Under the pieces are notes generated by a model. The model worked only from the letters and a program-made list of their open reading frames with translations, did not search any database and was not told the DNA's origin. DNA of 64,000 nt from contig NZ_BNAG01000001.1 of the NCBI RefSeq assembly GCF_014653175.1, positions 930,001 through 994,000 on the forward strand, given 5' to 3'. This document shows positions 24,969 to 34,558 of the stretch, one piece after another. This stretch comes from Roseivirga thermotolerans. Lineage in GTDB: Bacteria > Bacteroidota > Bacteroidia > Cytophagales > Cyclobacteriaceae. Positions within the stretch are counted from its first letter, which is position 1; each line of letters begins with the position of its first letter. A program made the position numbers and the translations under genes.

Positions 24969-27428
24969 ATGATCAGGAGCTATTTTAAAGTGGCCTTCAG
25001 AAACTTGTTCAAATACAAGGGCTACTCTTTCATCAACATCTTTGGCCTTACGCTTGGGTTGTGCACAAGCATGCTCATTTTTCTTTATGTGCAAGACGAG
25101 CGGAGTTTTGATAAAATGCATGATGATGCACACCTAATTTATCGTCTTGAAAATTGGTCACAATACGAAGGAAACGAAAACCACTGGGCAGCCACACAAG
25201 GGTTTCTTATTCCGGAAGTGGTGAGTCGCTACCCTGAAATAAGGTCGGCCACGAGGATTTACCACAACAACACACCGGAGACCTTCAGTACCGATGTTAA
25301 TTTTTACAACGAGAAGGACTTGTTCTATGCCGATTCTACCTTCTTTGATGTATTCACTTTTCCCGTTCTTTTTGGAGACCTGTCTACAGCACTCGATGAC
25401 CCAGGGAACATCGTACTTACCGAATCTACCGCCAGAAAATATTTTGGACGCCCCGATCCTATTGGTGAGATCATAAAGCGGGGAGCAACTCCTTTTACCG
25501 TATCTGCGGTGATTCAGGACATACCGCATAACTCACACTTTCGGTTCGATTTACTAATCCCTCTTTCAGAGTTTCAACGCAGGTTCCCTCAGTTTGTAAA
25601 CGGCAGGGGGCCTTCTACTTTCTATTCTTATGTGAAAACGCTCAATGAAGAGGCCAGCAAAAACCTAAGAGCAAAGCTCGATGCAGACGTGCTGGAAATT
25701 ATGAATATTCGCGATGCCAATGGAGAAATTAACCCCATAGAGGGTCTGAGCGTGAGTATACGCACCATGCCTCTAACGGATATTCACCTATATGGGCATG
25801 CTGAAAAGGAACTGGGCAACAATAGTCAGGCTCAGTATATCTTCATCTTTTCTACAGTGGCTGTGTTCATCCTTATTATAGCCAGCTTTAACTATATGAA
25901 CCTGGCCACGGCCCGTTCTACCAAACGATCGAAAGAAGTGGGTATGCGCAAGGTACTGGGGGCTCGCAAGCCGCAGGTGTTTTGGCAGTTTTTGAGCGAG
26001 TCATTCTTCTTTACCTTTATTGCTACTCTTTTGGCCTTAATGGCCGTAGTGGTACTTATTCCCTCTTTCAACGATTTTACGGGTAAGCGCATAGATGGTA
26101 ACCTGTTGAATAACGGAGAGCTGCTTTTGAGCATATTGTTAGTCTATGGGGCGGTGAGTCTTTTGTCGGGCTTATACCCTTCTGTGTTTCTTTCCAACTT
26201 TCAACCGCTCAAAGCGCTCAAGTCCAATGTACTTTCGGGCAAGGGGCATAGCTTTAGCATATACTTGCGCAGAGGGCTGGTTATTCTTCAGTTTGGCATC
26301 TCCATATTGCTTATCATTGGTGCCAGCACCATATACCGACAGCTTCGATTTATTGAAAAGAAGGATGTGGGTTTTAACAAAGAGCAAGTATTGGTGTTAA
26401 AGCTGCCCGGCCGAGGCAGGGTGAATAATCTGGAAACCATAAAACAAGAGTTCATGGCCGACCCTTCGGTGGTGGTGGCTGCGCCATCATCGGTTATCCC
26501 CGGAGAGCGGGTACACATAATGACCGTGAGGGTTCCGGACTTGGTGACAACCGATGCCGGAAACGAAAGCCAGCAAGAAGATAATGGCATTCGTGGCATG
26601 CGCATAATGTCTGGTGATGAAGATCTGGCCGAGGTTTATGGATTGCAGATTGTAGCCGGCCGAGACCTTTCTAAAGAGATGGTTACCGATGCAACCCAGG
26701 GTTTTTTACTCAACGAGGCTGCCATTAGAGAGTTTGGGTTGCAAGAAAATCCGGTGGGTAGAAGGTTTGAATATGTCTATGGTTTGCCTGAACCAAAAGC
26801 AGGGCAGATTGTGGGGGTTATAAAAGACTTCAACTATGCATCGGTGCACACGGAGGTTGAACCACTGATGGTTCATGTAATGCCCTCCCACGCGGCCTAC
26901 CTCAATGTGAGGCTGTCTACTGATGGCGTGCAGGAAACGATAAAGCGTCTGGAAGCCAAATGGACCGAACTTCAACCCGCTGCTCCCTTTGAGTACTTCT
27001 TTCTGGATAGTCTATATGATGCACAGTACAAAACCGAAATGAGCATGGGCAAAACCATCACCTTTTTTACTCTATTGGCTATTGTTATAGCCTGCATGGG
27101 TCTCTTTGGCCTTGCCTCGTTTATTACCGAGCAGCGCACCAAAGAAATTGGGGTGCGAAAGGTGCTGGGAGCTTCCATTAGTTCCATTATGGTGGCACTT
27201 TCCAAAGAGTTTGTGCTGCTGGTTTTGCTGGCCAATATCATGGCCGCTTACCCTGCCTACAGTTTACTCAATAATTGGTTGAGCGGATTTGCCTATAGGG
27301 TAAATATAAGCCCCGTTACTTTTTTGAGTGCTGCTGTCGTTGCCCTTCTTATCGCCTTTATCACCATTAGTTTTAAGACCTATATGGCGGCTCGCAGCAA
27401 TCCGGTAAAGGCGTTGAGACACGAGTAA
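24969..27428 (+). CDS. ATPase-less ABC transporter permease, MacB/FtsX type (paralogue)
   Basis: An 819-residue protein. The open frame runs back to TTG 24834, but ATG 24969 matches the family start (MIRSYFKVAFRNLFKYKGYS) and aligns with the upstream paralogue, so the first 45 codons were dropped. It has the same two-module plan, with SKEVGMRKVLGARKPQV near residue 315 and QRTKEIGVRKVLGASISS near 725, ending NPVKALRHE. No ATPase is adjacent. A strong terminator 80 bp downstream closes the unit. Confidence 0.92.
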   Translation: MIRSYFKVAFRNLFKYKGYSFINIFGLTLGLCTSMLIFLYVQDERSFDKMHDDAHLIYRLENWSQYEGNENHWAATQGFLIPEVVSRYPEIRSATRIYHNNTPETFSTDVNFYNEKDLFYADSTFFDVFTFPVLFGDLSTALDDPGNIVLTESTARKYFGRPDPIGEIIKRGATPFTVSAVIQDIPHNSHFRFDLLIPLSEFQRRFPQFVNGRGPSTFYSYVKTLNEEASKNLRAKLDADVLEIMNIRDANGEINPIEGLSVSIRTMPLTDIHLYGHAEKELGNNSQAQYIFIFSTVAVFILIIASFNYMNLATARSTKRSKEVGMRKVLGARKPQVFWQFLSESFFFTFIATLLALMAVVVLIPSFNDFTGKRIDGNLLNNGELLLSILLVYGAVSLLSGLYPSVFLSNFQPLKALKSNVLSGKGHSFSIYLRRGLVILQFGISILLIIGASTIYRQLRFIEKKDVGFNKEQVLVLKLPGRGRVNNLETIKQEFMADPSVVVAAPSSVIPGERVHIMTVRVPDLVTTDAGNESQQEDNGIRGMRIMSGDEDLAEVYGLQIVAGRDLSKEMVTDATQGFLLNEAAIREFGLQENPVGRRFEYVYGLPEPKAGQIVGVIKDFNYASVHTEVEPLMVHVMPSHAAYLNVRLSTDGVQETIKRLEAKWTELQPAAPFEYFFLDSLYDAQYKTEMSMGKTITFFTLLAIVIACMGLFGLASFITEQRTKEIGVRKVLGASISSIMVALSKEFVLLVLLANIMAAYPAYSLLNNWLSGFAYRVNISPVTFLSAAVVALLIAFITISFKTYMAARSNPVKALRHE

Positions 27429-27507
27429 GCCTTATAACTTTTCAGACCTTAGCCACAATTTAGGAGACACCTTTTAGGGCGAAGGGGGCTATTCCACGGT
27501 TCAGTTC

Positions 27508-27541
27508 AAAAACCCAACAGTTCATTTCAGTTGGGTTTTTT
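27508..27541 (+). terminator. Intrinsic terminator after the permease pair
   Basis: AACCCAAC and GTTGGGTT arms, 11-base loop, T-run; an A-run before the stem makes it potentially bidirectional. Confidence 0.8.
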
Positions 27542-27696
27542 GTTGCATACAATCTTTTCATCATTGTAATGTCAATACCGTTCTAAAAGAGCGGTGTTTG
27601 CCAAAGGTCAAAAACTCATGGTTCCCAAATAGTGGGTCTGCCCTATGCTAAAGGCAGGTTGGTTGCCCACCTCAAGGGACCAATAATTGTTAGAAG

Positions 27697-29259
27697 ATGA
27701 AAACTCAAAAAATGAAAATCAGAAGTTTAGTAATGGGAGTGGCAGTAGCCATATTGGCCCTCTTATCTTTCACCCATCAACTAAAAGCGCAAGACGAAAA
27801 AACCTCCACTTCAATTTCAATAGAAAAAGGTGTTCATAAGGTTAGCCATACCAACTCACAGGGAAGGTTCAATGTAGAGTACGATGGTAGAATAGAATTT
27901 ACAGACGATGATCGGGCCATTAAGTCCATTTCGCGAGGTGGTTACCTCCTCATTCGTAAAACCAGCTTTGGCGACAGGCGTGAGATATTAGCCGAGCCCA
28001 ATGCCGATGGCACCATTAACTATGAATATAGGGTGGGTCGTAACCGACAGGAGTGGAACAAAGAGGCGCAGGATTTTCTGGCCACTATGTTGCTGGAAGT
28101 TATTCGCACAACCGGTATTGGTGCCGAAGCCAGGGTAGAGCGATTTTACAAGCGAGGCGGTCTGGACGGTGTATTGCAGGAGGTAAGCAATATTAGGAGT
28201 GACTATGTATCGCGCATATACCTCGATGCTCTGCTGACATCGCAAAACCTGAACAACAAGGAACTGGTAGGAGTAGCCGATTTTATAAGCCGAAGAATAA
28301 GTTCAGATTTCTACACGGCCGAACTCTTTAAAGACCATTCTAATAAGTTTTTAAAGAACGAAGAGGCCACCAATGCCTTTTTAGCGGCTCTTGGGCGTAT
28401 GGATTCTGACCATTACATAGCCGGTATTTTAGAGCGTGTATTGCGCGAAAATCTAAGTGATAGTTCTTTAGAAAAAGTGCTTTTGAGTGTAAAAAGAATG
28501 GATTCCGATCATTACAAAACCGGAGTAATCAAGAGTTTGCTCGATAGAAAAGACCTCAATGACAAAACCATAGACCGGGTGGTATTGTTGGCGGGCGACA
28601 TAGATTCAGATCATTATGCCACTCAGGTTTTAAAGGAAGCCCTAAGCCGCCCCAACCTTTCAGACCAGGCCTTTAACAGTCTTATGGATGCTATGTCTAA
28701 TATAGGTTCGGATCATTACGTAACGGAGACCTTTCGCTCAATGATCCGCTCCAGAGAAGTGCCCGATAAAGTGATAGAGGCGGTGATTAACCGTATAGAG
28801 TATATGGACTCTGACCACTACCGAACAGTGATTCTGAACGATCTTTTTGCCAACAATAAAGTTTCGGAGAAATACTTTGAGTCATTACTCAGAACGGTGG
28901 GCAAAATTGACTCTGACCATTATGCAAGCCAAATACTGGCCCGACTCTTAAAGGATAAGACCCTGAACGATGCCATGTACACGGCTGTGTTAGAAAGAGT
29001 GGCCGATATAGACTCTGATCATTACAAGGTGGGTATTCTAAAAGATGTAATGCGGGGTTCGCTGAACAAGAAAAACCTCATGGGGCTTTTGAAAGTAGCC
29101 GATGGTATAGACTCTGACTATTACAAATCGGAAGTGCTCAAAAATGCCTGCAACCTGGTGAGGGAGTCAGACAATGAAGTAAAAAATCAATACAGGTCGG
29201 TGGCCAGAAGCATTAGGTCTGATACCTATTATGGTAAAGTAGCACGCTGCATCGACTAG
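27697..29259 (+). CDS. Exported protein with about ten SDHY helical repeats, function unknown
   Basis: A 520-residue protein from ATG 27697 with an N-terminal signal sequence (IRSLVMGVAVAILALLSFTH, cleavage near LKAQ). Residues about 25-140 form a beta-rich N-terminal domain. From about 165 to 490 there are roughly ten repeats of 34-35 residues keyed on (M/I)DSDHYxxxIL followed by a second helix ending in a hydrophobic pair; the key tetrapeptide is SDHY in seven and SDYV, SDFY or SDYY in the others. The spacing suggests a two-helix HEAT/TPR-like solenoid with a conserved polar ridge of Asp, His and Tyr. It precedes a kinase/regulator operon on the same strand but is separated from it by a terminator, so joint function is only a suggestion. 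No enzyme motif seen. Confidence 0.8.
   Translation: MKTQKMKIRSLVMGVAVAILALLSFTHQLKAQDEKTSTSISIEKGVHKVSHTNSQGRFNVEYDGRIEFTDDDRAIKSISRGGYLLIRKTSFGDRREILAEPNADGTINYEYRVGRNRQEWNKEAQDFLATMLLEVIRTTGIGAEARVERFYKRGGLDGVLQEVSNIRSDYVSRIYLDALLTSQNLNNKELVGVADFISRRISSDFYTAELFKDHSNKFLKNEEATNAFLAALGRMDSDHYIAGILERVLRENLSDSSLEKVLLSVKRMDSDHYKTGVIKSLLDRKDLNDKTIDRVVLLAGDIDSDHYATQVLKEALSRPNLSDQAFNSLMDAMSNIGSDHYVTETFRSMIRSREVPDKVIEAVINRIEYMDSDHYRTVILNDLFANNKVSEKYFESLLRTVGKIDSDHYASQILARLLKDKTLNDAMYTAVLERVADIDSDHYKVGILKDVMRGSLNKKNLMGLLKVADGIDSDYYKSEVLKNACNLVRESDNEVKNQYRSVARSIRSDTYYGKVARCID
28190..29160 (+). repeat. SDHY protein repeats (about 102-105 bp each)
   Basis: Successive blocks encode IRSDYV, ISSDFY, MDSDHY, MDSDHY, IDSDHY, IGSDHY, MDSDHY, IDSDHY, IDSDHY and IDSDYY. 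The outer repeats are the most divergent. Confidence 0.8.
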
Positions 29260-29272
29260 TGTTTTCTATCCG

Positions 29273-29342
29273 GAGGGTGTGTTTTGAAAGAGCCAAAAAG
29301 CCCATAGCGAAATTGGTCTTTTGAAATACACCCTCATTTTTT
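29273..29342 (+). terminator. Long-stem intrinsic terminator
   Basis: GAGGGTGT and ACACCCTC form the base of a long imperfect stem (inner arms GAAAGAGCCAA / TTGGTCTTTTGAAA), followed by ATTTTTT. It separates the SDHY-repeat gene from the kinase operon that starts 25 bp later. Confidence 0.7.
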
Positions 29343-29366
29343 CATATCTTAAGTGAAACAGCACTT

Positions 29367-30395
29367 ATGTTGCGCTTCTTACGCCTCATATTTTTTGTAA
29401 TTATTGGCATAGCCTTCTTGTTTTATCTTCACTATGCCGAAAACAACAGGTTGCCACATCTGGTGAACGACCTGAACCTGTACGTCTTCACTCTGGTAGC
29501 TTCGGTATGCATTGGCTCGGGTATTGGAGTGATCAATAGGTGGCTCAACCATCAAATTCCCTGGAAGAGCAACGTTCTGGGACGTTTTATAACTGGGCTG
29601 GCGCTCGACTTTCTGTTTTTAGGAGCTGTGCTGCTCATATTAGGAGTCCTGGCCAATTGGTCCGGTCTTATTTACTACACCATGTTTCCGGAAGACATGT
29701 TTGTGAGGCAGATTGAACTGAAACTCATTGTGCTCTCTTTCTTTACCCTCTTTATGGTTACACTGGTAGAGTTCAACAGCTTTAGTTACAACGAGTACAC
29801 CGTAGGACAAATAAAAAAGCTCCGTTCGCAACGCAAGCAGTTAGAGCTGCAGTTCGAGGCACTCAAAAGCCAGCTCAGCCCACATTACCTGTTCAATAGT
29901 ATGAACACCATCTCTTCTCTGGTGTATCGCGATCCGGACATAGCCGAAAATTTTATTCGTAACCTGGCCGAAACGTTCAATTATGTGCTCAACACCCGTG
30001 AAGCACAGCAGGTGTCTGTAGAAGAAGAGCTGGAAGCCCTAAAAGACTATGCCTATTTGCTTTCCATTCGGTTTGGAGATGCCGTTTCAGTTGTTTTTCA
30101 AGTAGATCAGGCCTTTTATAAAAAGCCCATTCCTCCACTCACCCTTCAGTTGTTGGTAGAAAATGCCGTAAAACACAATGTGGTAAGCAGTGATCAGCCC
30201 TTGCGCATAGAACTTAGAGCGAATGAAGAAGAGCTCATTGTGTTGAACAATAAGACAGGGGCTCCTTCTCAAACAGACAGCCACAAAGTAGGGCTGGAGA
30301 ATATTAAAAACCGGTATGCCTTTTTTACCGACAGGCCCATTCGGGTAGAAGATTCAGACCATTTTGAAGTACGCTTACCCATGCTTGCCTCATGA
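29367..30395 (+). CDS. LytS/YehU-type membrane histidine kinase
   Basis: A 342-residue protein from ATG 29367. Four membrane helices (about 5-22, 38-57, 72-100, 118-138) are followed by a short coiled-coil and a His-kinase domain with phospho-acceptor His173 in QLSPHYLFNSMN, an N-box VENAVKHN and a G-box-like VGLENIKNRY. All key residues of an active LytS-type kinase are present. It senses an unknown membrane-associated signal and should phosphorylate the LytTR regulator two genes downstream. Its stop overlaps the next start by four bases (ATGA), implying coupled translation. Confidence 0.93.
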   Translation: MLRFLRLIFFVIIGIAFLFYLHYAENNRLPHLVNDLNLYVFTLVASVCIGSGIGVINRWLNHQIPWKSNVLGRFITGLALDFLFLGAVLLILGVLANWSGLIYYTMFPEDMFVRQIELKLIVLSFFTLFMVTLVEFNSFSYNEYTVGQIKKLRSQRKQLELQFEALKSQLSPHYLFNSMNTISSLVYRDPDIAENFIRNLAETFNYVLNTREAQQVSVEEELEALKDYAYLLSIRFGDAVSVVFQVDQAFYKKPIPPLTLQLLVENAVKHNVVSSDQPLRIELRANEEELIVLNNKTGAPSQTDSHKVGLENIKNRYAFFTDRPIRVEDSDHFEVRLPMLAS

Positions 30396-31450
30396 AGAAG
30401 AACCTCATACATCAGCCGCTGTTTCGCGTATTGGTTCCGCCCATATACGGTACAATGATGTACCTGCTCATACTGTTGCTCAACAATAGTCTGGGGCAGT
30501 TGGGCGACACCGTGTTTACTATTGAAATGTTGGTGTGTGTTGCCCTGGCCTTTCTCATTTCTGAATCGCTGCGTTTGGTAATTCTCTTATTTCAGAAGAA
30601 AGCCGGAGAAGACCTGCTCAAAACAACAACCATTGGCGCTCTTGTATTGACCAACCTGCTCGTAGGAGCCGCGTTGGTATTTTTGGCGGCCTATTGCTAT
30701 TTCCGTTTTTCGGAGGGTATGTCTTATTTTTCTCTTTTTAAGGCCACTCTTTTTAAAATGGTGGTGGTGTATGGTGTAAGTGGTCTACTCTTTACCCTCT
30801 TCTTTTTGAGTACCCATTTTCTGTCTGAAAAAAACGAGACAGAGCTGCGAAAAGAAGATCTAAAGCGCCAAAATCTGGAACATCAGTTAGAGATATTCAA
30901 CAATGAGATAAACCCCGACCTGCTTTTTCAAAGCCTGGAAACACTCATAAGCCTGGTGCACTATAATCAAGACAAGGCCGAAGATTTTGTAGATCGGCTC
31001 GCTGTGGTGTATCGGTATATTTTGGAAAATCGAAAACGCGAACTGGTGGTGGTAAAAGAGGAGTTGGCAGCCGCTAAAAACCTAATGTATCTTTTTCAGG
31101 AGCGCTACCCGGAGATGCTACAATTCAAATTGCTCAACAAAGAGCAAAATGCAGAAAAGCTAATGGTGCCAAGCGCCTTGCCTACTATGCTAGACTGTAT
31201 TGTGAACAATAGCATTATTAACATGCACAGACCCTTGCATGTAACCATAGACGCTGCCGGAGAAGAAGGTTATTTGGTGATCCAATACACCGACAATCAG
31301 CGACTGAGTCAGAATAAGTTTATCAAGAAACGCTGCAAAAGAGTACACGAAGCCTTTGCCTTTTTTTCAGACAGACCAGTAATAGAAATTAAAGCCTATG
31401 GCAATGGATTTGTAAAACTACCCTTGCTAGACCTAAACGATCGTATATGA
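30392..31450 (+). CDS. LytS-type pseudokinase lacking the phospho-acceptor histidine
   Basis: A 352-residue protein from ATG 30392, with four hydrophobic segments (about 18-35, 45-68, 82-108, 120-142) and a domain clearly homologous to its upstream neighbour. Where the family has NPH it has NPD (Asp176 in INPDLLFQSLETL). The N-box is degenerate (CIVNNSIINM in place of VENAVKHN) and the G-box is lost, although the following AFAFFSDRP is retained. It probably neither binds ATP nor becomes phosphorylated on His. The frame is intact, long and translationally coupled on both sides (ATGA overlaps), so it is a maintained gene, probably a regulatory partner of the active kinase. Confidence 0.88.
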   Translation: MKKNLIHQPLFRVLVPPIYGTMMYLLILLLNNSLGQLGDTVFTIEMLVCVALAFLISESLRLVILLFQKKAGEDLLKTTTIGALVLTNLLVGAALVFLAAYCYFRFSEGMSYFSLFKATLFKMVVVYGVSGLLFTLFFLSTHFLSEKNETELRKEDLKRQNLEHQLEIFNNEINPDLLFQSLETLISLVHYNQDKAEDFVDRLAVVYRYILENRKRELVVVKEELAAAKNLMYLFQERYPEMLQFKLLNKEQNAEKLMVPSALPTMLDCIVNNSIINMHRPLHVTIDAAGEEGYLVIQYTDNQRLSQNKFIKKRCKRVHEAFAFFSDRPVIEIKAYGNGFVKLPLLDLNDRI

Positions 31451-32226
31451 AGGTATTTATCATTGAAGACGAAATTCCTGCTGCCGAAAAAGTAGAGCGA
31501 CTACTAAAGCGCTATGACGAAAGCATTGAAGTGGTAGGGCGAGCCATGAGTGTAAAACAAGCTGCTGATTGGGTGAAGAATGGCGGAGAAGCCGATTTAC
31601 TTTTTATGGACATTCAACTCACCGATGGACTTAGCTTCGATATTTTTAAAGAAGTGAATCTGGACATTCCGGTGGTTTTTACCACAGCCTACAACGAATA
31701 CGCCATAGATGCTTTTAAAGCCAATGGTATAGACTACCTTCTCAAGCCCCTCTCGTTTGAAGCCATCAGCGAAAGTCTGGAGAAGTTTAAGGCTCTCAAA
31801 AACAGGCTTCAGGAACAGGGACAGGCTGAAGCCAAATCGGTTATTGACCTGCAAAGTGCGCTTCAGATGCTAAGCAAACGCGACTATAAAACCCGTTTCA
31901 TGGTCAAGATTGGCGAGCATATAAAGTCTATTACTACTGACTCTATTGACCTCTTTTATGCTGAAGGCCGAAACGCCTACATTGTGACCCACGAAGGCCG
32001 TAGGCTTATTATTGACTACAAACTGGAGACCCTGGAAGAAATGCTGGACCCCAAGAAGTTCTTTCGAGTAAACCGAACCTTTATTGTGGAGATAGATGCC
32101 ATAAAAGATGTATTGGTGTACTCCAATAGCCGACTTAAGATTATCCTTAAGCTCGACTTTGACCGGGAGATTATTGTGAGCCGGGAGAAAGTAAACGCGT
32201 TTAAAGTGTGGTTTGATGGAGAGTGA
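31447..32226 (+). CDS. LytTR-family response regulator
   Basis: A 259-residue protein from ATG 31447. Receiver domain about 1-120 with acidic pocket (IIEDE), phospho-acceptor Asp55 in LLFMDIQL, Thr in VVFTTAYNEYA and Lys in YLLKPLSF. A LytTR DNA-binding domain follows (about 150-255, with YAEGRNAYIVT and KFFRVNRTFIV). It should be the output of the upstream kinase pair. Its targets are unknown; the DUF5916 gene 112 bp downstream on the same strand is one candidate. Confidence 0.95.
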   Translation: MKVFIIEDEIPAAEKVERLLKRYDESIEVVGRAMSVKQAADWVKNGGEADLLFMDIQLTDGLSFDIFKEVNLDIPVVFTTAYNEYAIDAFKANGIDYLLKPLSFEAISESLEKFKALKNRLQEQGQAEAKSVIDLQSALQMLSKRDYKTRFMVKIGEHIKSITTDSIDLFYAEGRNAYIVTHEGRRLIIDYKLETLEEMLDPKKFFRVNRTFIVEIDAIKDVLVYSNSRLKIILKLDFDREIIVSREKVNAFKVWFDGE

Positions 32227-32337
32227 TTAATTCAATGGGCTGGCACAGGCTTGGGGAAATTTGGCGAAAGTTGCGAAAAGACAAACAACCTTTATATGTG
32301 AGCCAGAAGTAGTATACTTGCTACAAATTTTTCAAGG

Positions 32338-34500
32338 TTGAAACTCAGGTACTATTTAACACCAATGCTCTGTCTGGTGCTAGCTTTTTCTTATGCCCAG
32401 AGCCCCATACTATCTACTCTTGCCGAAATACCTCCAACCATCGATGGAGTACTCGATGACGATATCTGGAAAAAAAGTCCCCAGCTAACGGGTTATAAAA
32501 CCTTTGTGCCCGACTTTGGCAAAGACATGCCCTATAAGACCATTGCTTATATGGCTCACGATGAAGACAACCTCTATTTTGCCTTTAAATGTTTTGACGA
32601 CCCCAAAGAGATAAAAACATCTATTGCCGCCCGCGATAAAATTGCAGCCGATGATTGGGTGTGCATCAATCTCGACTCCTTCAACAGTGGACAATCGCTT
32701 TATGCCATTTATGTAAACCCAAGCGGTATTCAGATGGACACGCGCTTTGTGGCCGGCCGAGAAGATATTGGCCTGGACATAATCTTTTACAGCGCAGCCA
32801 AGATTGTGGAAGATGGTTATGTAGTGGAGGCTAAAATTCCGTTTAAGAGCATTCGCTATAAGTCGGTTGACGGCAAAGTAGACATGGGTGTTATTTTTGA
32901 AAGAAGGATTAGCCGTTTTTCAACCCAGGGCACCTACCCGGCTCTCGATCCGGCCAAAGGCTTTGCATTTCTTACTCAAATGCTCCCTATTCAATACAAC
33001 GGTGTAAGAAAAGCCAAGCTTGTGGAGCTATTGCCTGCCGTAACCTATGGAGTAAATCGAAATCATGAGGATGGCGAATACCACCGGGAAGATAATTTTG
33101 AGCCCAGCCTTACGGCTAAAATCGGTATCACCTCAGAATTGGTGCTAGATGCCACCATTAACCCCGACTTTAGCCAGGTAGAATCAGACGCTCAACAGGT
33201 TGAAGTGAACCAGCGTTTTCCGGTGAACTACCCCGAAAGGAGACCCTTCTTCTTGGAAGGAAATGAAAACTTCAACTTTGCAGGAACTGGCGGCTTTCAA
33301 CCTATACAAATGGCGGTTAACTCCAGGTCTATCGTAACCCCTAAGTTTGCCACTAAGCTCACCGGAAAAATTGGTGATAAGAACATTATCTCCACCATTT
33401 ATGCCGTTGATCGGGACGATAGGGTGAACCCTGACATACCCGGGACTGGTGACAATACGGCTGATGTAGCCGTTATGCGCTATATGCGATCACTCACCCA
33501 AGATAGCTACATTGGCTTGCTGGGAACCACCAGAATGCAGAATGGCGGAAGCAACAATGTCTATGGTTTCGATGGTCAGTATCGGTTCAAAGAGGCTTAT
33601 CAGGTTTCAGGACACTACCTGTATTCGGAGACGAATGCTGTTCTGGATGGCGGACACTTGCGCAATGCCGGCTCGGTGTACATAGGCATCAATAAAAACA
33701 CACGTAGTTTCAATGGCTCTTTGAGCTTGCTAGACATTGGACAGGACTTTGAGTCCGGTGTGGGATATGTGACAAGAACAGGGATCAGTCGAATTACGGC
33801 CAGTGCATCGCCCAAAATCTTTCCCAAAGGCGAGGGGCTTATTCAGCGGATAGACCCTGTAGTGTATGCCTCGCTTACTAAAGATAAACCCAGTGGTCTC
33901 AACGAGCATGTGTTGTTTGTTCAATTAGCGGCTGTTTTGCCTCGCAATACGCGCCTGGCCGTTTCGGCCGACCATTCTTCGGAAATCTATCTGGGAGAAG
34001 AGTTTAAAGACGGAAGTATAGGACTCAATGCCAGTTCTCAAATAACCAAACGCATATACTTTAGGCTTAACTACGACTGGGACAATGGTATTTACTATCC
34101 CACAGCCGAACAAGGTTACGGAAAACGAATTGGGGTAACACTCAATATTCAGGCTTCAGACAAATTCAGCATGGATTTCACGCATCGTTTTGTGTCGCTT
34201 TACAGCAAAGCGACCGATGCCAAATACTATGATATCCATATTGCCCGTGGCCGTTTGATTTACCAGATGAACAAATACCTCTTTTTCCGAGGAATTGCCC
34301 AATACAACAGCTTGAGTCAGGTGCTTAGCCCGAACTTTCTGGTGAGCTTCACTTACATTCCGGGTACGGTAGTGCACTTGGGCTGGGGCTCAGTCTACGA
34401 AAAAGTTCGCTGGGATGGAAATGACTACGTTCCGAATGACCAATACCTCAACACTGCCCAGGGCTTCTTTTTTAAAGCGAGTTATTTGTGGAGGTGGTGA
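32338..34500 (+). CDS. DUF5916-type protein: CBM9-like N-terminus plus outer-membrane beta-barrel
   Basis: A 720-residue protein. The best start is TTG 32338, which gives a proper signal peptide (MKLRYYLTPMLCLVLAFSYA); the first in-frame ATG (32365) would leave too short a signal. Residues about 25-210 resemble the family-9 carbohydrate-binding-like module (PPTIDGVLDDDIWKKS, WVCINLDSF). The barrel-type remainder carries family features such as NPDFSQVESDAQQVEVN and RRPFFLEGNENF. DUF5916 proteins are widespread in Bacteroidota outer membranes and not functionally defined. Sugar binding cannot be assumed. Confidence 0.85.
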   Translation: MKLRYYLTPMLCLVLAFSYAQSPILSTLAEIPPTIDGVLDDDIWKKSPQLTGYKTFVPDFGKDMPYKTIAYMAHDEDNLYFAFKCFDDPKEIKTSIAARDKIAADDWVCINLDSFNSGQSLYAIYVNPSGIQMDTRFVAGREDIGLDIIFYSAAKIVEDGYVVEAKIPFKSIRYKSVDGKVDMGVIFERRISRFSTQGTYPALDPAKGFAFLTQMLPIQYNGVRKAKLVELLPAVTYGVNRNHEDGEYHREDNFEPSLTAKIGITSELVLDATINPDFSQVESDAQQVEVNQRFPVNYPERRPFFLEGNENFNFAGTGGFQPIQMAVNSRSIVTPKFATKLTGKIGDKNIISTIYAVDRDDRVNPDIPGTGDNTADVAVMRYMRSLTQDSYIGLLGTTRMQNGGSNNVYGFDGQYRFKEAYQVSGHYLYSETNAVLDGGHLRNAGSVYIGINKNTRSFNGSLSLLDIGQDFESGVGYVTRTGISRITASASPKIFPKGEGLIQRIDPVVYASLTKDKPSGLNEHVLFVQLAAVLPRNTRLAVSADHSSEIYLGEEFKDGSIGLNASSQITKRIYFRLNYDWDNGIYYPTAEQGYGKRIGVTLNIQASDKFSMDFTHRFVSLYSKATDAKYYDIHIARGRLIYQMNKYLFFRGIAQYNSLSQVLSPNFLVSFTYIPGTVVHLGWGSVYEKVRWDGNDYVPNDQYLNTAQGFFFKASYLWRW

Positions 34501-34558
34501 TCTATATCCCACAATCAAATAAGATGAGCTTTTAACACATACACCCTAGGTATATTCA

